64,000 nucleotides of DNA from Streptomyces antioxidans (lineage in GTDB: Bacteria; Actinomycetota; Actinomycetes; Streptomycetales; Streptomycetaceae): assembly GCF_000968685.2 (NCBI RefSeq), contig NZ_LAKD02000027.1:248001-312000 (forward strand), in the 5' to 3' direction. Below, piece after piece: positions 33,326-40,409 of the stretch. The position numbers were made by a program, and so were the translations under genes. Under the pieces are notes generated by a model. It did not search any database. It saw nothing but the letters and a program-made list of their open reading frames with translations, and was not told the DNA's origin. How positions within the stretch are numbered: the first letter of the stretch is position 1; every line of letters begins with the position of its first letter.

Positions 33326-34021
33326 TCACGAGGGACGGGCACCCGGGCCGCCGGGTGCCCGTCCCTCGTCGCGTGGCCGCTCAGCCCCGTCCGTCCCGCT
33401 CGGCGCGGCCGTGAGATAGCGGGTGATCATCGCGACGAGTTCGTTCTCCAGCCGCTTGGTGTCGATGGAGTGGGGCGCCGCGATGAGCTGGTGGACGACG
33501 AGCTCGACCGTGGCCACCACGAGCCGGGCGGCGACATAGGTGTCCTCGACCCGGACCTCGGGGTGGCGTTCCAGCAAGTCCTGGGTGTAGGCGACCCGTT
33601 CGCGCTCATGCCGGGCGATCTTCTCGAGCAACTCGGGTGACCGTGGCCCGTGTTCCATCATGACGCGGAGCAGCTGCGGGTCATCGAGGTGGTTGGCGAT
33701 CAGGGGGCGCGCGAAACCGCGGAAGATCTCTTCCAGGGAGTCGGGTTCATCCTCGTCCTGACGGCTCCTGATGGCGTCGCCCCCGGCGTCGAGATGACGG
33801 CCCAGCAACTCGGCCAGGATCGCATCCTTGTTCGGATAGTACTGGTACAGCGAGCCGATCGAGATCCGGGCGCGCTCGGCGATGCGATTGGTGGTCCCGG
33901 CGGCATAGCCGTACTCGGCGAAAACGTGAGCAGCGGCGGTGAGGATGCGCTGCCGGGTGAGCTCGGCCCGGGCCTGGCGTGGCTGTTTACGTGGCTGAAG
34001 TCCGCGACGGCCGGTCGTCAT
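33326..34021 (-). CDS. TetR family transcriptional regulator
   Basis: The 231-residue protein has a basic N-terminal arm (RKQPRQARAELTRQRIL), then a TetR helix-turn-helix at 25-70 (AAGTTNRIAERARISIGSLYQYYPNKDAILAELLGRHLDA). The ligand-binding part follows, ending in a Gly/Pro/Arg tail encoded inside the terminator hairpin. It diverges from the flavoprotein-reductase-SIP operon across 172 bases that hold a palindrome, so it most likely represses that operon and itself. The ligand is unknown. Confidence 0.93.
   Translation of the reverse strand: MTTGRRGLQPRKQPRQARAELTRQRILTAAAHVFAEYGYAAGTTNRIAERARISIGSLYQYYPNKDAILAELLGRHLDAGGDAIRSRQDEDEPDSLEEIFRGFARPLIANHLDDPQLLRVMMEHGPRSPELLEKIARHERERVAYTQDLLERHPEVRVEDTYVAARLVVATVELVVHQLIAAPHSIDTKRLENELVAMITRYLTAAPSGTDGAERPRDEGRAPGGPGARPS
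33328..33369. terminator. 19-base-pair terminator hairpin that also encodes the end of the TetR protein
   Basis: The arms 33328-33346 and 33351-33369 are perfectly complementary (left arm begins ACGAGGGACGGGCACCCGG) around a GCCG loop. The stem starts 45 bases after the asparagine synthetase stop. It overlaps the last ~15 codons of the convergent TetR gene, whose stop is at 33326-33328. Confidence 0.85.
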
Positions 34022-34065
34022 GACACCTCCTGCGCAGCGCCGGTGAAAGCGAGTGGCGCGAGACC

Positions 34066-34079
34066 TGAGTAATTGCTCA
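34066..34079. promoter_or_regulatory. Candidate TetR operator
   Basis: TGAGTAATTGCTCA is a 14-base palindrome with one mismatched pair, in an AT-rich patch of the divergent promoter between the TetR gene and the flavoprotein operon. Size and form fit TetR operators of the TGAG-N6-CTCA type. Confidence 0.6.
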
Positions 34080-34193
34080 CAATAGTGCCATGAACTGCGG
34101 CGGAGCGGTGAGCCACCGTCGTCGGCAGGGAGGCGGGAGGCGACCGGCGCACGCCCCGCGCCCTCCGCTCAACCCCTCCCGGAAGGAGTCCTC

Positions 34194-34823
34194 ATGACGC
34201 AGACCAGCACACGCCCCCGGCGGTTGTCACCCGCCGAGGTCCACGCCCTGCTCGGGGAGCCCGAAGCCATGATCAAGGCCAAGATCCAGGACCGTATCGA
34301 CGAGTACTTCCGGCTCTTCATCGCGCACTCCCCCTTCCTGTCCATGGCCACGGCGGACGCGGAGGGGCGTGCCGACTGCTCGCCACGCGGTGACTACCCG
34401 GGGTTCGTCAAGGTCCTCGACGAGCACACCCTCGCGATCCCCGACCGCCCCGGCAACAAGATCGCCGACTCCTTCCGCAACCTCGCCGAGAACGACGGGA
34501 TCGGACTGCTCTTCCTCATCCCCGGGCTGCGGGAGACCTTGCGGGTCAACGGCCGCGCCTACCCCACCGACGACCCCGATGTGCTGGCCCGGATGCAGAC
34601 CGAGGCCAAGGATCCGGTGCTGGCGATCGTCGTCGAGGTGGCGGAGGCGTACTTCCACTGTGGCCGCGCGCTCGTCCGCTCCCGGCTGTGGGATCCCGCG
34701 AGCCAGGCCCTCGCCGAGGAGATCCCCCCGGTCGGTGAGATCGCCGCCAGCCAATTCGGAATGGACATCGACCCGATGGCGCTCACCCGCTCCCTCGAAG
34801 AGAGCTACCGGAAACTCTACTGA
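34194..34823 (+). CDS. FMN-dependent PPOX-type flavoprotein (MSMEG_1061 family)
   Basis: The 209-residue protein has the split-barrel flavin-binding fold of pyridoxamine 5'-phosphate oxidase relatives. HSPFLSMATADAEGRADCSPRGDYPGFVKVLDEHTLAIPDRPGNKIADSFRNLAEN is very characteristic of the MSMEG_1061 group, with RPGNK and the later GLLFLIPGLRETLRVNGRA. Members use FMN or F420 to reduce or protect small molecules; no substrate is established for this group. ATG 34194 follows GGAAGGAG. It is the first gene of a three-gene redox operon with a PDR-type reductase and a siderophore-interacting protein. Confidence 0.9.
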   Translation: MTQTSTRPRRLSPAEVHALLGEPEAMIKAKIQDRIDEYFRLFIAHSPFLSMATADAEGRADCSPRGDYPGFVKVLDEHTLAIPDRPGNKIADSFRNLAENDGIGLLFLIPGLRETLRVNGRAYPTDDPDVLARMQTEAKDPVLAIVVEVAEAYFHCGRALVRSRLWDPASQALAEEIPPVGEIAASQFGMDIDPMALTRSLEESYRKLY

Positions 34824-34846
34824 CCACGGCACGAGGTGAACCAACG

Positions 34847-35755
34847 ATGCAACAGACCGTCCTCGACCACATCGAGCAGGTCGCCGAAGACGCCGTCTCT
34901 CTCGTTCTGCGGGGCGCCGCCGGCCCGCTGGCGCCCTGGGAGCCGGGCGCCCATGTCGACCTGGCGCTGCCGAACTGGCTGACCCGGCAGTACTCGCTGT
35001 GCGGCGACCCGGCGGACCGGGAGTCCTATCGCGTCGCCGTGCGGCACGACCGCCTCAGCCGGGGTGGTTCGGAGTACATCCACCGGTTTCTGCGCCGGGG
35101 CCGCGCCCTCGATGTGTCACTGCCCCGGAACCACTTCCCGCTGCTCCCGGCGCCGTCGTACCTCTTCCTCGCCGGTGGGATCGGCATCACCCCGATCCTG
35201 CCGATGCTGCGGGCGGCGGTCGCGTCCGGCGCACCGGCGTCGCTCGTGTACCTGGGGCAGTCGGTGGCGTCCATGCCCTTCGCCGACGAACTGCGCTCCT
35301 CCTACGGCGATCGGGTGCGGATCGTGGCCACGCGGCAGCAGGGCAGGCCGGACTTCGCCGCGCTGGCGTCCGAGCTGGGCCCCGGTGCCGTGGTCTACGC
35401 CTGCGGCCCCGGACCGATGCTCGCCGCCGCGGAGGACGCGTTCCCCTCGGGGCGGCTGTACGCGGAGCGGTTCCGCCCGGCGCCCAGGTCGTTCGCGCCC
35501 AACACGGCGTTCGAGGCGGTGTGTGCCCGGTCGGGGCGCACGGTTGAGGTGCCCGCCGACGAGTCGCTTCTGGACGTCCTGACCCACGCCGGATTCCCCG
35601 TGGCGTCCGGATGCCGCGAAGGTGTCTGCGGCAGCTGCGAAGTGGCCGTGCTCGACGGCGCACCCGAGCACCGGGACGACATCGGCGCCCCCGAGGGCCG
35701 GATGTACGCCTGTGTGTCCCGCGCCCTGTCCCCGCGGCTCGTCGTGGACCTGTGA
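34847..35755 (+). CDS. PDR/VanB-type oxidoreductase with C-terminal 2Fe-2S domain
   Basis: The 302-residue protein has three parts: a flavin-binding barrel (1-100, with RQYSLCG at 47-53), an NAD-binding domain (105-210, LAGGIGITPILPML and ACGPGPML), and a plant-type ferredoxin (225-302) with cluster ligands C256, C261, C264 and C289. Such reductases pass electrons from NADH to oxygenases like vanillate or phthalate dioxygenase. No oxygenase lies in the operon, so the acceptor may be encoded elsewhere or be the neighbouring flavoprotein. The gap from the PPOX gene is 23 bases. Confidence 0.94.
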   Translation: MQQTVLDHIEQVAEDAVSLVLRGAAGPLAPWEPGAHVDLALPNWLTRQYSLCGDPADRESYRVAVRHDRLSRGGSEYIHRFLRRGRALDVSLPRNHFPLLPAPSYLFLAGGIGITPILPMLRAAVASGAPASLVYLGQSVASMPFADELRSSYGDRVRIVATRQQGRPDFAALASELGPGAVVYACGPGPMLAAAEDAFPSGRLYAERFRPAPRSFAPNTAFEAVCARSGRTVEVPADESLLDVLTHAGFPVASGCREGVCGSCEVAVLDGAPEHRDDIGAPEGRMYACVSRALSPRLVVDL

Positions 35756-35794
35756 CCAGACGGCGAGCGGCCCCAACCCAACCCGAGGAACGGC

Positions 35795-36598
35795 ATGTTG
35801 CCCACAATGCGCACGCCCGAATCACGGCAAATGATCACGCTGGAGGTGGTCCGGAACACTCCACTGACACCCGCCTTCTCCACCATCACACTCGGCGGAC
35901 CCGAACTGGAACACCTGAGGCCGATGGGCTTCGACCAGACCGTGCGGCTCTTCTTCCCCCGCGAAGGGCAGGACGGGCTGAGGATGCCGAAGCTCTCCAG
36001 CGAGGCGTGGATGGCGGAAGTGCTCCTCCTGCCGAAGTCACGCCGACCTTGGGTGCGCAACTACACCATCCGGCGCGCCCGGCCCGAACTCGGTGAGGTG
36101 GACATCGAGTTCGCCCTGCACGGCGACGCCCCGGCCTCCGCCTGGGCCCGCCGGGCCCGGCCCGGGGACCCGGCGGGCATCTTCGACATGGGCATGAGCT
36201 ATCTGCCGCCGGCCCATGCCGAATGGCAGCTGCTCGCCGGGGACGAGAGCGCCGTACCGGCGATCCTCGCCATCCTCGAAGACGCTCCCGCGTCGCTGGT
36301 GGCGGAGGTCTTCCTGGAGGTGCCCGGAACCGCCGACATCCGTAATGACATCACCGCGCCCGAGGGCGTGCGGGTGCGGTGGCTGGCCCGGGACGGCGCG
36401 GACGTCCTGCCCGGCAGGCTGGCCCTCGACGCGGTCAGGGCGTCGTCCCCGCGCCCGGGCCGGTTCTACACCTGGGTCGCCGGGGAAGCCGGACTGGCCA
36501 CCGGGGTGCGCCGCCACTTGGTGCGCGACCGCGGCGTGCCGAAGCCGGACATCGCGTTCTTCGGCTACTGGCGGCACGGCCGCTCCAGCCCCGGCTGA
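35795..36598 (+). CDS. Siderophore-interacting protein (ViuB/YqjH-type ferric reductase)
   Basis: The 267-residue protein has the FAD-binding RNYTIRR motif near residue 89 and the C-terminal signature FFGYWRHGRS, both typical of the SIP family. LLAGDESAVPAILAILED is the NAD(P)H-binding part. SIPs reduce ferric siderophores in the cytoplasm to release iron. It is the last gene of the flavoprotein-reductase operon, and no siderophore uptake genes are present, so it may instead supply electrons or reduce another metal complex. Its stop is 2 bases from the convergent DJ-1 stop. Confidence 0.93.
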   Translation: MLPTMRTPESRQMITLEVVRNTPLTPAFSTITLGGPELEHLRPMGFDQTVRLFFPREGQDGLRMPKLSSEAWMAEVLLLPKSRRPWVRNYTIRRARPELGEVDIEFALHGDAPASAWARRARPGDPAGIFDMGMSYLPPAHAEWQLLAGDESAVPAILAILEDAPASLVAEVFLEVPGTADIRNDITAPEGVRVRWLARDGADVLPGRLALDAVRASSPRPGRFYTWVAGEAGLATGVRRHLVRDRGVPKPDIAFFGYWRHGRSSPG

Positions 36599-36600
36599 GC

Positions 36601-37203
36601 TCACACCGGTGGCCGCGGGTCGTACTGGATGCCACGCCGCACCTGACGCGCGCGCTCCGGCGAGGCCAGCCTGGCGACCAGGTGAAGGGCCATGTCGATA
36701 CCGGCCGAGACCCCCGCGGAGGTGATCAGGTCACCGTCGTCGACGAACCGCTCCTCAGGCCGTACGTCGATCGTCGGGTCGAGCTCGGCGAGCCGGTCCA
36801 GCGACGCCCAGTGCGTGGTCGCGGGCCGTCCGGCCAGCAGCCCGGCCGCCGCGTAGACCAGCGAGCCCGTACACACGCTCGTCATCAGGGGTACGGACCG
36901 CCGCTGGGCCCGGACCCACTCCAGGTGCTGGCCGTCCTCAAGCTGGGGGCGGGTCCCCCGGCCGCCGGGGTGCAGCAGCACATCCAGCGCGGGCAGCTCG
37001 TCCATCGCGTGATGGGCCGCTACGGTGAGCCCCTTCGCGCAGGTCACAGGGCTTCCATCGGCGGAGAAACAGAATACCCGCCAGCCGTCCCCGGCGAAGT
37101 TGCGCGTCCAGAAGGACAGCACCTCCCATGGACCGATGGCGTCGAGCTCCTCCACTTCGGGGAACAGCAGGATTCCGATCTTCCGCGTGTCTTCCTGGGC
37201 CAT
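36601..37203 (-). CDS. DJ-1/PfpI family protein, isonitrile-hydratase-like
   Basis: The 200-residue protein carries the class I glutamine amidotransferase-like fold with nucleophile C111 in TSVCTGSLVYAAAGLL. The acidic residue expected before it is in EELDAIGPWEVL (D21), followed by DDGDLITSAGVSAGIDMALHLVARL. This layout is closer to isocyanide hydratases and AraC-type regulator N-domains than to proteases. It is the last of three minus-strand genes (SDR, tautomerase, DJ-1; gaps of 65 and 25 bases). A detoxification role is inferred. Confidence 0.9.
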   Translation of the reverse strand: MAQEDTRKIGILLFPEVEELDAIGPWEVLSFWTRNFAGDGWRVFCFSADGSPVTCAKGLTVAAHHAMDELPALDVLLHPGGRGTRPQLEDGQHLEWVRAQRRSVPLMTSVCTGSLVYAAAGLLAGRPATTHWASLDRLAELDPTIDVRPEERFVDDGDLITSAGVSAGIDMALHLVARLASPERARQVRRGIQYDPRPPV

Positions 37204-37228
37204 GCCGCGATCCCATCAGACCCGGTGG

Positions 37229-37651
37229 TCAGTACGCCACCGGGCGGTTCTCCCGCGCCCAGAGTTCTTCGGCCCCGCTGCGCGAGGGTGGGGGCCACAT
37301 CCCGTCGATCATCCAGAGATCCCGGGGCGTCTCATCGACGTGGAACTCGCAGTGCAACCCGCGGTCCAGGGTGTGAGGGGCCAGCAGGCGGTTGAGCAGT
37401 TCGGTGCCCTTCTTCCTCATCTCGGGGTCCGTCAAGTGGCGGGCGATGTGCTCGACCACGATCCGGACGGTGTTGTCCGTCGGCTCCCCGCCGACCAGGA
37501 ACGAGGACTCGGGGACCTCGTGGAAGAGGGTGACGACATAGAACTTCGGCAGGCCGACCCGGGTGTAGTACGCCGTGACGTCGGCGGCGAACCGCCGCTT
37601 CTGCTCGGCGGAGTAGGCGTCGACCGGATGGTAGACGTGCCATAGGGGCAT
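37229..37651 (-). CDS. Tautomerase-like protein (cis-CaaD / oxalocrotonate tautomerase superfamily)
   Basis: ATG 37651 follows GGAGAG and gives a 140-residue protein whose second residue is Pro (MPLWHVYHPVDAYS), the N-terminal catalytic proline of the superfamily. The length and the repeated beta-alpha-beta pattern (FYVVTLFHEVPESSF, TVRIVVEHIARHL) fit the fused-repeat cis-CaaD branch. WMIDGMWPPP near the C-terminus is typical of the putative oxalocrotonate tautomerase group found in actinobacteria and fungi. It would isomerise or hydrate small unsaturated carbonyl compounds. It shares a transcript with the SDR and DJ-1 genes. Confidence 0.87.
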   Translation of the reverse strand: MPLWHVYHPVDAYSAEQKRRFAADVTAYYTRVGLPKFYVVTLFHEVPESSFLVGGEPTDNTVRIVVEHIARHLTDPEMRKKGTELLNRLLAPHTLDRGLHCEFHVDETPRDLWMIDGMWPPPSRSGAEELWARENRPVAY

Positions 37652-37716
37652 TGCTCTCTCCTTCAGGACGTGTGACGTCGAACGGTGGTGAGGAACGGCT
37701 GTCCGCGCTGGACGAC

Positions 37717-38418
37717 TCAGCGTCCGAGGAGCAGGGTGAGGCCTTCCACCGGCCCGGCGAGCGCCGCCTTCATCTGCCGGGTCACGGCGTCCACGAGCAC
37801 CTCGCTGCCGCCGCTCTCGACGCCGTCCAGGACCGCCTCCACGACCTCGACCGGGGCGATCTTCTGACTCGGTATCCCGGCGACCATGTCGGTGTCGGCG
37901 AGCCCCAGGTGCACCCCGACCACCTGGGTCCCCTGCTCCGCCAGCTCGATGCGGAGGGAGTTCGTGAGCGACCACAGGGCCGCCTTCGAGGCGCCGTAGG
38001 CGGCCGCGCCCGCGCCCCAGGACAGCACGGAGTGCATATCGACCAGCGCGCCGCCGCCCCGCGCGGCGAGGACCGGGGCGAACGCACGGGCCACCCGGAG
38101 GGGCCCGAAGACGTTCGTCTGGAACGTGGCCACCACATCGGCCATGTCCGCGGTCAGCAGCGGCGAGGGCAGGAGCACTCCCGCGTTGTTGATGACGATG
38201 TCCACGTCCGTGGCCCGGTGCGCGAGAGCGGCGACCGCGTCCGCGTCGTTGACATCGAGGGAGACGGCCTCGACCCGCGGGTCCTCACCGGAACTGGGCT
38301 TCCGCGCCGTCGCGTAGACCTTCGCCGCTCCGCGCCGGAGCAGTGCCTCCACATACGCCTTGCCGATGCCACGTTGGCCTCCGGTCACCAGCACCACGGA
38401 ACCATCGATCGCGACCAT
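37717..38418 (-). CDS. Short-chain dehydrogenase/reductase
   Basis: ATG 38418 follows GGAGGT and gives 233 residues. The NAD(P) loop is TGGQRGIG (12-19), NNAG lies at 77-80, and the catalytic residues are S130, Y141 and K145 in DMHSVLSWGAGAAAYGASK. It is the first gene of a three-gene minus-strand unit with the tautomerase and DJ-1 genes, and it diverges from a TetR gene across a 20-base palindrome. SDRs beside TetR repressors commonly reduce reactive carbonyls or quinones. The substrate is unknown. Confidence 0.94.
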   Translation of the reverse strand: MVAIDGSVVLVTGGQRGIGKAYVEALLRRGAAKVYATARKPSSGEDPRVEAVSLDVNDADAVAALAHRATDVDIVINNAGVLLPSPLLTADMADVVATFQTNVFGPLRVARAFAPVLAARGGGALVDMHSVLSWGAGAAAYGASKAALWSLTNSLRIELAEQGTQVVGVHLGLADTDMVAGIPSQKIAPVEVVEAVLDGVESGGSEVLVDAVTRQMKAALAGPVEGLTLLLGR

Positions 38419-38509
38419 GTCGGACCTCCTCAGTCGAACGTGTCGAACCGCGCGCTGGAACCGGCAGGGGCCGTGGCCCATCAGGCCCCGGCCAGCGGCG
38501 CGCACGGAA

Positions 38510-38529
38510 TAGATTATTAGCATCATCTA
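38510..38529. promoter_or_regulatory. Candidate TetR operator in the SDR/TetR divergent promoter
   Basis: TAGATTATTAGCATCATCTA is a 20-base imperfect palindrome (outer TAGAT/ATCTA arms perfect) in an AT-rich island midway between the two genes. It would cover promoters in both directions. Confidence 0.65.
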
Positions 38530-38633
38530 AAATGGGCCGCAAACACCGGCGCCAATATCATCGACGCGGTACCGGCGTCCGGCTGGCCTCCGGTACCCCA
38601 GTCCGGCACCGCACGCAGAAGGAAGTACCGACC

Positions 38634-39263
38634 ATGCCCCGAGCGTCCCGAGCCGAGGCCGAACGCCACCGCGAGCAGGTGATCGCGGCCACCGCGAACC
38701 TGGTGCGCACCCACGGCGCCGACAAGGTGACCGTGCCGCAGGCGATGGCGGCGGCGGGTCTGACCCACGGCGGCTTCTACCGCCACTTCGCCTCGAAGGA
38801 CGACCTGGTCGCCCAGGCGTGCTCGGCCGCGTTCGCCGAACGCCTCGCCGCCATGGAGGAACCTCCCGAGGGCCAGGACACGAGCGCCGCCCGGGCCGCC
38901 TTCCTGGCCACCTATCTGTCCTCCCGGCACCGCGACAACCCCGGACTGGGGTGTGCCGCCGCGGCACTGGCGGTGGACGCCGCACGGGCGGAGCCCGGTG
39001 ACCCGCTCAAGCGGGCGTACACCGAGGGTGTGCGCAACCTGGTCGGCGGGATGGAGCGCAACGCGAGGGCGTCCGGCGACACGGCGGCCGACCAGAGTTC
39101 CGTTCTCGTCGAACTGGCCACCATGGTCGGGGCGTTGGTGCTGTCACGGGCCTGCGCGGGCGACGAGCTGTCGGACCGCATTCTGACGGTGGTACGCGAC
39201 CATGTCCTCGGCGGGCATGAGCACACCACCGACGGGAAGGACGCGTCCGGCACCGCCGGGTGA
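38634..39263 (+). CDS. TetR family transcriptional regulator (SDR-linked)
   Basis: ATG 38634 follows AAGGAAG and opens a 209-residue protein. The helix-turn-helix is at 8-55 (HREQVIAATANLVRTHGADKVTVPQAMAAAGLTHGGFYRHFASKDDLVAQA); the LTHGGFYRHFASK recognition segment is typical of AcrR/NemR-like sensors of electrophiles. The C-terminal part has cysteines in GCAAAALAVD and LSRACAGDE that could sense reactive compounds. It probably represses the divergent SDR-tautomerase-DJ-1 unit. Confidence 0.92.
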   Translation: MPRASRAEAERHREQVIAATANLVRTHGADKVTVPQAMAAAGLTHGGFYRHFASKDDLVAQACSAAFAERLAAMEEPPEGQDTSAARAAFLATYLSSRHRDNPGLGCAAAALAVDAARAEPGDPLKRAYTEGVRNLVGGMERNARASGDTAADQSSVLVELATMVGALVLSRACAGDELSDRILTVVRDHVLGGHEHTTDGKDASGTAG

Positions 39264-39347
39264 AGCACACTCCCGCCAGGGGCCCGGACCCATCTGGCGC
39301 CCGCCTTCTCGAGGGCGCGCCCGCGTAGGATCCGGCCCGGGCGCGGG

Positions 39348-40409
39348 CTACCGTCGAAGCGCCGAGGACAGCAGCGCCGCGAGGGGGTCGCCGTCGAGGA
39401 AGTCCAGCAGCTCACCCACGGTCGGCCCGGTGGCGGGGCCGTGGCGGGTGACCGCGAAGGCGGCCGCCGCGTTGGCACCCCGTACGGCGTCGTTCAGATC
39501 CAGCCCGCGGCCGAGGAGGGCCAGGAACGCTCCCGTGTGGGCGTCACCCGCGCCGTTGCTGTCGACCGCGGTCACCCGGCGGCCGGGGACGTGCGCGGGC
39601 TCTCCGCCTGGCGGGACCAGCCAGCAGCCGTCCGCGTCGGCACGCAGCAGTACACCGGTGCGCCGGCCCAGCCGGGCGGCGAGCGCCGCCGCGGCCTCCC
39701 GCGCGTCGTTCCGGCCGGTCAGCAGCCGCCCCTCGCGCTGGTTGCAGCTGACCCAGTCACAGCGCGCCAGAACGGGCTCAAGCACCTCCTCCGGGATCTG
39801 GTCGGCCAGCGGGCCAGGGTCGAGGAAGACCCGGATGTGCTCGGGCAGCCGTGCCATGAGCGAGGCCAGGACCGGGCCGTTCACCGGGTAGGCGAGCCCG
39901 TATCCGGAGATCTGCACCAGGTCGCCGGGGCGCAGCGCGGCGAGCACTGCCGTGGCGTGGGCCCCGGTCAGCCGGGCCTCCGCGCCGAGGCTGGTGGCGA
40001 AGGTGCGCTCGCCACCGCCGTCGACGAAGGCCACGCAGAACCCGGTGTCCTCCTCCGTGACCGGAGGCAGCGGCGCCTCGACGCCTTCGCGGGCGAGGTC
40101 CGCCCGCGCCCGGTCGCCGAACGGGCCGGTGCCGTGGGCGCCCGCGTACACGGCCGGGAGCCCCAGACGGCGAGCGGCGGCGAGGACGTTGAATCCGCCG
40201 CCCGTGGTGAGGGTGGTGTCCTGGGAGACGATGTCGCCGCCGCGCTCGGGCAGTGCGGGCACCCGCATCACCAGGTCGACGATGGCGTTGCCGAGCAGGA
40301 CCAGCCGACCGCCGCCCGCGGCCTCGCGGGACACCCCGGGGACGCCACGGTTGAAGGCGCCGGGGACGCCGTCACGGGAGGCGTTGGGGACATCGGCGTG
40401 GCCGCTCAT
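39348..40409 (-). CDS. PfkB-family carbohydrate/nucleoside kinase (ribokinase-like)
   Basis: ATG 40409 overlaps the NCS1 permease stop in an ATGA junction. The 353-residue kinase has GGGFNVLAAARRLG (70-83, substrate-binding) and the anion-hole/catalytic motif NGAGDAHTG with base D289. The first 33 residues (with GVPGAF and GVPGVS) are an atypical low-complexity extension. PfkB kinases phosphorylate ribose, fructose, adenosine, inosine or pseudouridine. As the last gene of an operon with an ADP-ribosylglycohydrolase and an NCS1 nucleobase/nucleoside permease, a ribose or nucleoside substrate is most likely. Confidence 0.92.
   Translation of the reverse strand: MSGHADVPNASRDGVPGAFNRGVPGVSREAAGGGRLVLLGNAIVDLVMRVPALPERGGDIVSQDTTLTTGGGFNVLAAARRLGLPAVYAGAHGTGPFGDRARADLAREGVEAPLPPVTEEDTGFCVAFVDGGGERTFATSLGAEARLTGAHATAVLAALRPGDLVQISGYGLAYPVNGPVLASLMARLPEHIRVFLDPGPLADQIPEEVLEPVLARCDWVSCNQREGRLLTGRNDAREAAAALAARLGRRTGVLLRADADGCWLVPPGGEPAHVPGRRVTAVDSNGAGDAHTGAFLALLGRGLDLNDAVRGANAAAAFAVTRHGPATGPTVGELLDFLDGDPLAALLSSALRR

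Noticed and set aside
33326..39263. Secondary-metabolite cluster around the flavoprotein, SIP, SDR and tautomerase genes
   Set aside because: No core biosynthetic enzyme (PKS, NRPS, terpene cyclase, RiPP) is present, and the regulators split the region into two separate units.
39264..39347. Terminator between the TetR and PfkB genes
   Set aside because: The possible GCCCGCG/CGCGGGC pairing has a 16-base loop and competing pairings, so I did not list it.
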